From assembly GCA_041648755.1 (NCBI GenBank), contig JBAZOJ010000010.1, forward strand, positions 1 to 31,675: a DNA stretch of 31,675 bases, read 5' to 3'. This DNA is from JBAZOJ01 sp041648755 (GTDB lineage Bacteria; Planctomycetota; B143-G9). The position numbers and the translations under genes were made by a program. This document shows positions 24,921-31,675 of the stretch, piece by piece (positions within the stretch are counted from its first letter, which is position 1; each line of letters opens with the position of its first letter). The notes below the pieces were generated by a model. The model did not search any database. It was not told the origin of the DNA and saw only the letters and a list, made by a program, of their open reading frames with translations.

Positions 24921-27900
24921 TCACCACCTGAAGAAGCGGTAGGGATCGTCCCAATCCTCCGGCTCGTCGAGGTAGAACCCGGTGAGCCAGCGCTTCTCGG
25001 TACCGTCGGCGGCGACGGGTGAACTGAACCGCACCAGGAGCGGAGTTGCGCATCCCACGCCCATATTGCCGGCGATGCGCGCCACCAGCACCGAAGTGCG
25101 GCGGAATGTGCGCTTAAGGTTCATCTTGTTCGCGTAGTCGGCAAACTGCCAGGGCGCCATCTGGCAGAACACCACGTCAACCCCGTCGGCGACCGCCAGC
25201 ACGCCATCCCCGACAGGCTTCGCGCCACCTGTGACCAGTGCATAGTCGCGCGGATCCCGGTTGTGGATATCGGCAGGCGCGATGCCCGCAAGCAGTGTCC
25301 CCGCACCGGGGGGCTCGAAGAACGCCGCGATGTGCTCGGCCGCCTTCATCTTCACCTTGAACGGCAGAATTGCATTGGCTTCGGCCTCGTCGAGTCCCAC
25401 CGCCATCAGGCAGCCGCCGGACCTGAGCCAGCCCCCGATTGCCGCAGCGTACTTCGCCGCCTGGCGTCCGCCCCCAGGCCCGACAACCAGCACGGTATCG
25501 CGCGTGAGCTTGCCGCCGTCGTAAGTCCCGGCCAGGATGCCCGCGGCCTCAAGCCATGCCTTGCCTGCAGCCTCGCCGATGTACAGCGCCGTGCGGCGCG
25601 GGGTCGGCTTCCACGTCGAGGCGTAGCGCAGGATATTGCGCACTAACAGGTCCGCGGCGGGATCGCCTTCCGTGCGCCCCGTCACATCCATTTGGCAGAA
25701 CAGAACCATCCCCTTGCCTTCCCGGTACTCCATCAGCGACGCGTACTGCTGCGCGTAGCCACCGTCCAGAATAGGCATAAAGTCGCCCCTCGCGGGCTTC
25801 TCGATAAGCACGGAGGCCACGTTGCCCCGGTTGCCGCAACGCCAGACGCGCGACACTTCGATGCCGCACCAGTCCACCACGGGGACCATGTTCAGCTTCT
25901 CGCTGATCCGGTAATTCAAGCGGGACGGAGTGAGCGTCGCCTCGCCCCGCCAGTCGTGCAGTTGTGCGGGTGACAGCCCGGTCAGCAGCGGGTGGTCGGG
26001 GACGCGCGGGAAGACCTGCCTGAGGCCGTATTCCACCACGCGAAGGCCGAACCGCTTCTCCAGGACCTCGCTGCCCTGCTCGAACATTATCACTTTGAGG
26101 CCGTCGCGAACGCGTCCGACATCCGGGCCCGGCCCGTCCAAGGTCAGGGCGCCCCTGCCGATTATCAGCGTGTCGAATTTTGCCAGATCGGTCTTTGCCC
26201 CTACGGCCGTGAAGGCGAGCCCCATCGCGGTCAGCAGCTTGCCGGTCTCCCCTGATGGGTCGTACAACGCTACCGCGCCGACCGGTGCTACGGGTATTGG
26301 CTTAGGGAGCACATTTATGGTGAACGCGTCCTTCTGGGTCTCGACACGGCCGAACTTCACAGTGGCCGTCATCTCATATGCGCCGGGCGGCGTGTTGTCG
26401 GGCAGAGCGAACTTGATCGGCATCCGCTCCTGCGCCCCCGGTGCCACCGTAACCTGCCAGGTTCCGCTTATTGGCGTCGGCAGGGATACCGACCACTGGC
26501 CGTCGCACGTGACGGCCTCGCGCGAGCTGTTGATCACGATGACCTGCTTCTCCACCGTTTCGCCCCCGATGAAGTTGTGATCTTTGCTGGTGAAGCGGTC
26601 GGGCTTGCCGCCGATGTAGGCCAGCAGCGGCCTGTTGTTGCGGATCAGGGCCTGCGCGGCCGGTGTTGCCACCCAGTCGGTACGCTCATAGGCAAGGTCC
26701 ATCCGCTCGTAGCGCTCCGCAATGTAGTCGGGGCTGAAGCCGGGGCGCTGGATATCGTCGAAATCCAGCCTGAAGTCCGTGCGGGCGTTGCGGTTCATCC
26801 CCTCGCGCAGCTTCCAGAAAGCGCCATGCTCCCACGGCGAGGTCGCCGACACACCCCAAGTGCGGAACGCGCGGAAGTTGTCGCTGAGGTACGCCGCGAA
26901 CACGGGGAAGCGCTCCTCCAGCAGGCTCGAACCCACCTCAGTCGGGTAGTCCCAGCGATACCACAGGCTGCCCGCGCGGAATTGCTTTGCCTCCCACCGA
27001 ATGTTTGCCTTCTCGCGCTCGCTGATTTCGTACGCGTGGTCGCCAAGGAATTGCGCGTTCCATTCCGCGATGCAGAACTCCCACGGCACCTTGGCGCTGC
27101 CAAAGGTCCGGACGCCCTTGTACCACCCGCGGTACATCATCCAGTCCCACGTTATCGGCGCGCCGTATTCGCACGTGAACATCGGCTTCACGCCCTCGGT
27201 CGCCCAATGCTCGAACCAGTCGGACATCTCCTGGATGGGCACAAAGTTGGGGTAGAAGTTGCTGGTGTGCATCGAGCCCAGGTTGCCCGACGAATGGTGA
27301 TACACGATGCGCCCCGGGTCGAGGTCCCTCACAATGGCCTCCGCGCGCAGTGCAAGGGCCGCGTTGTTCTGCGACCACGTGTCGCGCTTGTCGTACCTTC
27401 CGTCTATCAGGTCGGGGTTCATATCCTCGCTGTAGCCGGTGGCGTTGTGGCTCATCGAGTAAAAGACAACCGACGGATGGTTCCCCGCGACGCGCACGTA
27501 GTGCTCGGCGTGCCGCGCGTACCCGTTGGCCTTGTCGGCGTCGGCGGCCTTCCATTCGTAGTGGCCGAAGTGGGGCTGCGACAGCGAGATCAGCACCCCC
27601 GCGTCGTCGGCGGCCCGCAGCATCTCGGTGAATCCCAGGTGAGAACCGGGCTCGCAGCCGTAGTTGTGGGTGTACAGGAAGTTGATGCCGAAGCTCTTCA
27701 GGCGGTCGAGGCTCTCGCGCGTCCCCGCGTACGTCGCGAGCCCCGCGCTGATCTGCGCGTTGTCGATCGGCACGCACGACAGGAAAATGCGGGTGCCGTT
27801 GAGGTAGAAGTCCCGCCCGTCAATCCAGAACTCGCGGAACCCGAACCGTTCGGGCAGCGAGACGTCCAGCGCCTTCCCCCCGGCGTCCTGCAAGCTTACC

Positions 27901-28880
27901 GACAGGTCGAACATATTCTGCGGGGTGTTCAGATCCCACATCTTGTCGGGCCGCCACTGCCAGGAAAATGCGAAGCGGTCGCCCTTCGCGTCGGCGGACT
28001 TGAAAATGGGGCTCGTGAACTCGGTAACCGGCTTGCCCTTGTCGGTGACGGTCGCGCGCAGGGAGTACTTCGCGTCTGCCGCGAGCCCCGTAAGTCCGAC
28101 ATCGAGCGAGATCTCGCCCTTGCGCACGGAAGTCTCTGTCCGGACATCGGTTACGCGGGCCGCGGTGGGCGTCATAGCAAGGAACACATCGCCGCAGAGG
28201 CCGCGCCGTGCCACCGAGCCTTTGACCTGCCGGGCGGAAGCCGTATCGTTGTACGACAGCATCACGCCGTTAAGGGGCATTGCTATAACAAGGATGGAAA
28301 GCATGCGTGTGCCGGGCCGACAGGTGGCCGTGAGGTCGAGTTCTCCCGCGGGATAGCGGATATCGCCAGCCTTATGCCCGTCAACGTACACGGCCGCGAA
28401 GGAGTTCACGGTGTCGGCGATAAGGGCAACGCGCTTCCCCGCCCAGCCGGCAGGGATGACCACCTCGCGCTGGTACCACGCGGCGGTGATGCCGGCCAGG
28501 GCCGTATCCTTCCACGCGGGGTTGGCATAGACCGTCTGGCAATCCTTCTGCATGTAGTCGGTGATGCCAGGCCAGCATCCCGGAACCTTGAAATATCCCC
28601 AGCCGTCGTCAGGGACCTTGTCGGCCGCTGCGTCGGCCGGCTGCCACCGCCACAGGCCATTTATGCAGTATCGCGCTTGCGTCGGGGTTGACTCGCGCCA
28701 CGCCTTGCCCATATCCCACACCGCCCGGACGCCCTGCGGCAGCTTGACCGCTGCCTCGGCCTCGCAGTCAACCGCAGGAATTGCCGCGAACGCGATGAGG
28801 CTCGCGGCCAGCACGATGCTCGCGCAGTACCTCAGGGGCCCTCGACCGCGGAACACCGTGGGAATGCAGGTGGGTTTCAC
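24921..28880 (-). CDS. Secreted GH2-like glycosidase with atypical acid/base site and C-terminal GATase/ThuA-like region
   Basis: A 1319-aa protein with a GTG start. A signal peptide spans about 1-44 (hydrophobic 21-36). Residues about 70-220 form a GH2 sugar-binding jelly roll (GLWRWQPAD, GYFKVPGCWPG, WYQREVVIP, GLCGDVFL). Residues about 235-345 are Ig-like. Residues about 350-690 form a TIM barrel (LNGTRIFLS, FGINFLYTHNYGCEPG, NHPSVVFYSMSHN). GH2 enzymes such as beta-galactosidases hydrolyse terminal glycosidic bonds with a Glu acid/base in 'NE' and a Glu nucleophile in 'EYG'. Here E571 fits the nucleophile (MFTCEYGAP), but the acid/base position reads H478-N479. Residues about 860-1250 look like one or two glutamine-amidotransferase/ThuA-like domains, as in some large beta-galactosidases. 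Substrate unknown; extracytoplasmic location inferred. Confidence 0.88.
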   Translation of the reverse strand: MKPTCIPTVFRGRGPLRYCASIVLAASLIAFAAIPAVDCEAEAAVKLPQGVRAVWDMGKAWRESTPTQARYCINGLWRWQPADAAADKVPDDGWGYFKVPGCWPGITDYMQKDCQTVYANPAWKDTALAGITAAWYQREVVIPAGWAGKRVALIADTVNSFAAVYVDGHKAGDIRYPAGELDLTATCRPGTRMLSILVIAMPLNGVMLSYNDTASARQVKGSVARRGLCGDVFLAMTPTAARVTDVRTETSVRKGEISLDVGLTGLAADAKYSLRATVTDKGKPVTEFTSPIFKSADAKGDRFAFSWQWRPDKMWDLNTPQNMFDLSVSLQDAGGKALDVSLPERFGFREFWIDGRDFYLNGTRIFLSCVPIDNAQISAGLATYAGTRESLDRLKSFGINFLYTHNYGCEPGSHLGFTEMLRAADDAGVLISLSQPHFGHYEWKAADADKANGYARHAEHYVRVAGNHPSVVFYSMSHNATGYSEDMNPDLIDGRYDKRDTWSQNNAALALRAEAIVRDLDPGRIVYHHSSGNLGSMHTSNFYPNFVPIQEMSDWFEHWATEGVKPMFTCEYGAPITWDWMMYRGWYKGVRTFGSAKVPWEFCIAEWNAQFLGDHAYEISEREKANIRWEAKQFRAGSLWYRWDYPTEVGSSLLEERFPVFAAYLSDNFRAFRTWGVSATSPWEHGAFWKLREGMNRNARTDFRLDFDDIQRPGFSPDYIAERYERMDLAYERTDWVATPAAQALIRNNRPLLAYIGGKPDRFTSKDHNFIGGETVEKQVIVINSSREAVTCDGQWSVSLPTPISGTWQVTVAPGAQERMPIKFALPDNTPPGAYEMTATVKFGRVETQKDAFTINVLPKPIPVAPVGAVALYDPSGETGKLLTAMGLAFTAVGAKTDLAKFDTLIIGRGALTLDGPGPDVGRVRDGLKVIMFEQGSEVLEKRFGLRVVEYGLRQVFPRVPDHPLLTGLSPAQLHDWRGEATLTPSRLNYRISEKLNMVPVVDWCGIEVSRVWRCGNRGNVASVLIEKPARGDFMPILDGGYAQQYASLMEYREGKGMVLFCQMDVTGRTEGDPAADLLVRNILRYASTWKPTPRRTALYIGEAAGKAWLEAAGILAGTYDGGKLTRDTVLVVGPGGGRQAAKYAAAIGGWLRSGGCLMAVGLDEAEANAILPFKVKMKAAEHIAAFFEPPGAGTLLAGIAPADIHNRDPRDYALVTGGAKPVGDGVLAVADGVDVVFCQMAPWQFADYANKMNLKRTFRRTSVLVARIAGNMGVGCATPLLVRFSSPVAADGTEKRWLTGFYLDEPEDWDDPYRFFRW

Positions 28881-28886
28881 GGAGAC

Positions 28887-28915
28887 ATTGTAGCGGGGGG
28901 AGGAGGGAAAAGCAA
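28887..28915 (-). promoter_or_regulatory. Promoter of the GH2 gene, possibly giving a leaderless mRNA
   Basis: The minus strand has TTGCTT (28910-28915), a 17-nt spacer, then TACAAT (28887-28892). The expected start point about 7 nt downstream falls on the G of the GTG start codon at 28880. No Shine-Dalgarno precedes that codon. The -35 matches consensus only in TTG. Confidence 0.5.
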
Positions 28916-28935
28916 GACGGAGAATGATGAATGCG

Positions 28936-28953
28936 GATTGATGATTGATGAAT
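28936..28953 (+). repeat. Short TGATTGA dispersed repeat, copy 2
   Basis: The 18 bp GATTGATGATTGATGAAT is identical, in opposite orientation, to 332-349 after gene G. It lies in the gene-free region 28881-29403. Confidence 0.6.
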
Positions 28954-28973
28954 GAGGAACAAGGCCGTCTTCC

Positions 28974-29241
28974 GGGCCTCGCAAATCAAGGTATTTCCTA
29001 TCCTCTGTCACCCTTCAAGGGGATGCTGGGCACGTACCTCTGTCGGCCTTCGGGCTGATACTGGGTACGTCCTCTGTGGTAAAACCTTCTTCCGCTCGTC
29101 TTCTCAGGCTCTTCAGGGCCTCGCAAATCAAGGTATTTCCTACCCTCTGTCACCCTTCAAGGGGATGCTGGGCACGTACCTCTGCGTCCTCTGCGGTAAA
29201 ATCCTCTTCCGTTCGTCTTCTCAGGCTCTTCCGGGCCTCGC
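28974..29241 (+). repeat. Intergenic tandem repeat, about two units
   Basis: 28974-29042 recurs at 29116-29184 (69 bp, one mismatch by eye). It is followed in each unit by a related CCTCTG(T/C)GGTAAAA...CGTCTTCTCAGGCTCTTC segment (29071-29122 and 29188-29240). The first unit has an extra piece of about 27 bp, and a third copy begins at 29235. The CTCTGCGG-TAAAA core is shared with the left-end repeat at 1-243. Short frames across it are repeat translations. Nothing else is seen in 28916-29285. Confidence 0.85.
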
Positions 29242-29285
29242 CGCCGAAGCGTTGGCATTTGCCGACGAAGCGTTGACGCGCATTC

Positions 29286-29310
29286 CGACCGCGCGCCGCC
29301 GAAGCGGTCG
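29286..29310. terminator. GC-rich hairpin downstream of the KAP-FGE gene
   Basis: CGACCGC and GCGGTCG arms (7 bp, perfect) enclose 11 nt. An alternative inner hairpin on the minus strand is CCGC-TTCG-GCGG with a stable UUCG loop. It lies about 95 nt after the stop at 29404 and lacks a T-tract, so its termination role is uncertain. Confidence 0.3.
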
Positions 29311-29403
29311 TGGTAAGAATGACCTTCTTCAAGGCCCGGGAAGCTCGGGCTCGCTTCGCTCGCATAGATCTTCAAAACTGCAAAAAGCAAAACCGTACCG
29401 GCG

Positions 29404-31593
29404 CTACTGAGTCCTGGAGGTGACAACAACACGAAAACCGATGAGGTAGTACCTGCTGACGGGGTGGCCCCTGATGCGGCATGCCGACCGACAGTACTGA
29501 GCAACGGAGTCCCAGGAACCGCCGCGCAACACTTTCTTATCACCCTTGGGAGGGCCGACGGGATCCGTTTGCTCTTCCGCTGGATACTGCTCCGCATACC
29601 AGTCCTGGCACCATTCCCATACGTTGCCGTGCATGTCGTACAGCCCCCACGCATTAGGCATTTTCTTGCCAACTGGGTGTGTCTTGCCTTCGGAGTTCTC
29701 TCCAAACCAAGCATATTCACCCAGCATCTTCTCATCATCACTAAAGCAGAACTCGGTTGTGCTTTCTGCGCGGCAACAGTACTCCCACTCGGCCTCCGTG
29801 GGCAGGCGATACTCCTTATCCTCAGGCAATCGCCCAGCTTCGCGCTCCTTGGCTGTTAGCCGCTCACAGAACTTGGCTGCCTCGTTCCAACTGACGTTCT
29901 CAACCGGCAGGTCCGCCCCCTTGAAACGGCTTGGGTTCTCACCCATTATGCTCTCGTATTGCGCTTGGGTCACCTGCGTTGCGCCAATCGAGAAGTGCCT
30001 CGCCAACTCAACGTGATGCGGTTTGGCGTCATCTCCGCACTGTTCCGATCCCATTGTGAACTTGCCGGGCTTGATATCCACCATGCCTATGCGGGATTGT
30101 GCCATCGGCACGGTCGCCTGCGGCTGCACAGGCTCGGGCTTGCCTTCGGCTCTTGTTCCTTCAGATGATTCCTTCATCGTCTCGCGAATCTTCGGATCGC
30201 TAAGCCACTTTCTGCCTTTGTCAGAACGAAGCAGTCCCAAGAGGTGCCTGTTGTCGTTCAGCACACCAATTGCCCCTTCAAGTACTTCGGGCTGGCTCAC
30301 CACCGTGATTTGTCTGAGTGCGGCGAGCGACTGACTGTCGCTTTGCTCCTTCGAAAGGGCCTTAGCAATCAATGCGCCGACTGTCACCGGCTTGCCCGGT
30401 TTGTCATCGGCCAGAACCAGCGATACATCGAGAGCATTGACGAGCACCACAAAGCGGTCCTTCTCCGTTGCCATCTGAATCAACAGATGCAGCGGGTCGA
30501 ATGTCTTGCCTTCCTTGGTCAGTATGCCCTTGGCAACTATCACCCGGTTGAGCAATCTCACGATGCCACGAGGGTTGTGATCGCCAGCGTCAGCGATCAG
30601 CGAGACCGCATCCTTCACTTGCGCCTCGTCCACCACCTTGGCCTGTTTGAGCAGGACACGGATGTACGCTGTCATTTCGCTTGTCTTGCGCACGGGGACG
30701 GGAATCTCCACTTGCACAATCTTGTCTAAATAGTCCCTACAAGATGTCTCGATGAGCTTCTCGATCTCATGTGAACCCGCTATGGTCGCCGAAGCAGCGT
30801 CGGCCTTCCCGGATTCCCGGCCAAAGTCGCGTGCGTACTTTGTCCTGACGCAGGTCTGAATGATTCTCTTGTTGACGCCGAGGATGAAGACAAACCCGGG
30901 AAGGTGCAGCACGAGCTTGATGCTCTCGATCAGTTCGACCGCCTTCCCTGGGAAGCACCTGTCAAGGTCATCCACAAAGACGACAATCCTTGGCACGCCG
31001 CCTTTCTTTACGCAGTCCTCAAGCTCCTGGTATGCCTCAAAGTAAAGACTGCGGCCAATCACAGCTTCCTTCGCAATCTGCTGTTCTCGCTCGATCATGT
31101 CCTTTGCAGACAAACTGACATCCACCCCGAAGAACTTTGGTATGTTGACCTTCGCTGACAGGCCGTAAACAATGGCGCGCAGGACATTGCCGAGTTCTGC
31201 TGCCTTTTCTTTGACCTTCCCGGCAAAGTTGGGGTTGTCAAGCGCTTTCGCTATTGCTGCAACGAGGGGAACTATCAGGTGCTCTTCCCTCTCATATCGC
31301 CAAGCATTGAACCACACCGGCGCGACAGTTGGCTCACTATCCAGTTGCTTTTTTACAAGCCGCATGAGGCTCGTCTTCCCCGAGCCCCAGTCACCGTAGA
31401 TGCCAATCGTGAGCGGGTCTTTCGTCCCGATTGCCGCATCCGCCAGGACGCTGGCAGTAGCCTCGAATCCAAGCAGATCCTCGCGGCTCGACTCGATGAT
31501 CGGTGAGTCGCCAAGAAGGGCAAATTCGCTGCGGTCCGCTGTTGTCATTGTCTCACCATCCAAATCTGATTCTCGAATGATCCGCAAATCCAT
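29404..31593 (-). CDS. KAP-family P-loop NTPase fused to a SUMF1/FGE (C-type-lectin-fold) domain
   Basis: A 729-aa protein. The KAP NTPase spans about 25-400, with Walker A GDWGSGKTS at 67-75, a WFNAWRYE motif at 94-101, Walker B VVFVDDLDRC at 204-213 and an HNPRGIVRLLNR motif at 339-350. No clear membrane segment is seen, so it is probably cytoplasmic. A Pro/Glu linker (475-500) leads to a SUMF1/FGE domain at about 504-725 (KPGKFTMGSE, PVENVSWNEA, YRLPTEAEWEY, DMHGNVWEWCQDWY, RGGSW, GFRVV). True formylglycine-generating enzymes use two Cys five residues apart; here the first position is S696 and only C701 remains, so the domain is probably a binding fold. The start is ATG at 31593; Met16 (31548) with GGTGAG upstream is an alternative. 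KAP NTPases are often linked to signalling or defence; that role is inferred. Confidence 0.92.
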   Translation of the reverse strand: MDLRIIRESDLDGETMTTADRSEFALLGDSPIIESSREDLLGFEATASVLADAAIGTKDPLTIGIYGDWGSGKTSLMRLVKKQLDSEPTVAPVWFNAWRYEREEHLIVPLVAAIAKALDNPNFAGKVKEKAAELGNVLRAIVYGLSAKVNIPKFFGVDVSLSAKDMIEREQQIAKEAVIGRSLYFEAYQELEDCVKKGGVPRIVVFVDDLDRCFPGKAVELIESIKLVLHLPGFVFILGVNKRIIQTCVRTKYARDFGRESGKADAASATIAGSHEIEKLIETSCRDYLDKIVQVEIPVPVRKTSEMTAYIRVLLKQAKVVDEAQVKDAVSLIADAGDHNPRGIVRLLNRVIVAKGILTKEGKTFDPLHLLIQMATEKDRFVVLVNALDVSLVLADDKPGKPVTVGALIAKALSKEQSDSQSLAALRQITVVSQPEVLEGAIGVLNDNRHLLGLLRSDKGRKWLSDPKIRETMKESSEGTRAEGKPEPVQPQATVPMAQSRIGMVDIKPGKFTMGSEQCGDDAKPHHVELARHFSIGATQVTQAQYESIMGENPSRFKGADLPVENVSWNEAAKFCERLTAKEREAGRLPEDKEYRLPTEAEWEYCCRAESTTEFCFSDDEKMLGEYAWFGENSEGKTHPVGKKMPNAWGLYDMHGNVWEWCQDWYAEQYPAEEQTDPVGPPKGDKKVLRGGSWDSVAQYCRSACRIRGHPVSRYYLIGFRVVVTSRTQ
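29431..29517 (-). other. Candidate variable region at the FGE-domain C-terminus
   Basis: Codons 693-721 run from the S of RGGSW to the R of GFR. This is the segment that diversity-generating retroelements mutate in FGE-fold targets. Of the 14 codons 705-718, 12 end in C, with two AGG exceptions, as expected if AAC template codons had been mutated at A. No template repeat or reverse transcriptase is in the window. Ordinary FGE conservation plus GC-rich codon use could give the same picture. Confidence 0.3.
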
Positions 31594-31608
31594 GCCTCAT
31601 ACGCATCC

Positions 31609-31635
31609 ATTGTATCGGTGCAGGAATGTTGTCAA
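31609..31635 (-). promoter_or_regulatory. Promoter of the KAP-FGE gene
   Basis: A perfect -35 TTGACA (31630-31635) and -10 TACAAT (31609-31614) are separated by 15 nt, slightly short. A start point near 31602 would leave only about 9 nt before the ATG at 31593. GAGG is 1 nt from that ATG, too close for normal pairing, which favours near-leaderless initiation or the internal Met16 start. Confidence 0.55.
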
Positions 31636-31675
31636 GAAGACTGAAGGCCGGAGCAGCACGGACTTCCGAGTAAAC

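Noticed and set aside
26577..28691. Long plus-strand open frame of 704 codons opposite the GH2 gene
   Set aside because: It is an antisense shadow caused by GC-rich codon use. Its translation is Arg/Val/Gly-rich without a recognisable domain, while the minus strand encodes a clear GH2 protein.
28755..28880. Lipoprotein signal in the GH2 protein (Cys39 after VD)
   Set aside because: AVDC lacks the small residue required before a lipobox Cys. An ordinary signal peptide fits better.
28881..29403. Template repeat for a diversity-generating retroelement next to the KAP-FGE gene
   Set aside because: No AAC-rich near-copy of the VR-like segment was seen on either strand here or elsewhere in the window, and no reverse transcriptase is encoded.
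28952..29410. Short frames in the gap before the GH2 gene (152 codons plus strand, 71 codons minus strand)
   Set aside because: Both are translations of intergenic repeats with no ribosome binding site, and the first runs over the KAP-FGE stop.
29404..30090. Active formylglycine-generating enzyme
   Set aside because: The first catalytic Cys position is Ser696 and no sulfatase gene is nearby. The fold is present but the chemistry is unlikely.

Overview
All nine credible genes lie on the minus strand, so transcription runs from high to low coordinates. Base composition is GC-rich, gaps are few, and the recognisable promoters look sigma70-like with a recurring TACAAT -10 box. Organism: a bacterium. 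A secreted GH2-family glycosidase, a SUMF1/FGE-fold protein, giant secreted WG/KWG-repeat proteins, and intergenic repeats of the 'CCGCAGAG..CGCAGAG' and 'CCGCCAAG..CGCCAAG' kind together suggest a planctomycete/PVC-like or candidate-phylum bacterium. That placement is low confidence; no marker gene is present.

Layout in transcription order. (1) 31593-29404: a KAP-type P-loop NTPase fused to a C-terminal SUMF1/FGE (C-type-lectin-fold) domain. (2) 29403-28881: a gene-free stretch of tandem and dispersed repeats plus the promoter of the next gene. (3) 28880-24921: a 1319-aa secreted GH2-like glycosidase with an atypical catalytic site. (4) 24920-24757: a spacer holding a 71-bp dispersed repeat that also supplies the Shine-Dalgarno of the next gene. 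(5) 24756-1998: the centrepiece, six consecutive paralogous genes (named here A to F in transcription order) of 1254-1287 aa. Each encodes an N-terminal hydrophobic export/anchor segment followed by about 30 degenerate WG repeats. Every consecutive pair overlaps by exactly 4 nt (ATGA or GTGA). (6) 1922-351: gene G, a membrane-anchored protein with two jelly-roll-like regions, 75 bp after F and probably the operon tail. (7) 350-1: gene-free; it holds a second copy of the 71-bp repeat and a 67-68 bp tandem repeat.

How the parts may work together. A to F plus G look like one unit of about 24.4 kb, with 7587 residues of WG protein made by translational coupling. Gene ends are strongly conserved: a 587-bp block with no length change spans each of the five junctions. 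Gene centres have diverged, and different segments group the paralogues differently. This points to tandem duplication followed by recombination among copies. The proteins are predicted to act outside the cytoplasmic membrane as large repeat scaffolds or binding proteins. Their ligand cannot be read from sequence. The KAP-FGE gene has its own promoter and may be a separate sensing or defence-type gene; its C-terminus resembles the variable region of diversity-generating-retroelement target proteins. No RNA genes, CRISPR array, transposase or integrase were seen.
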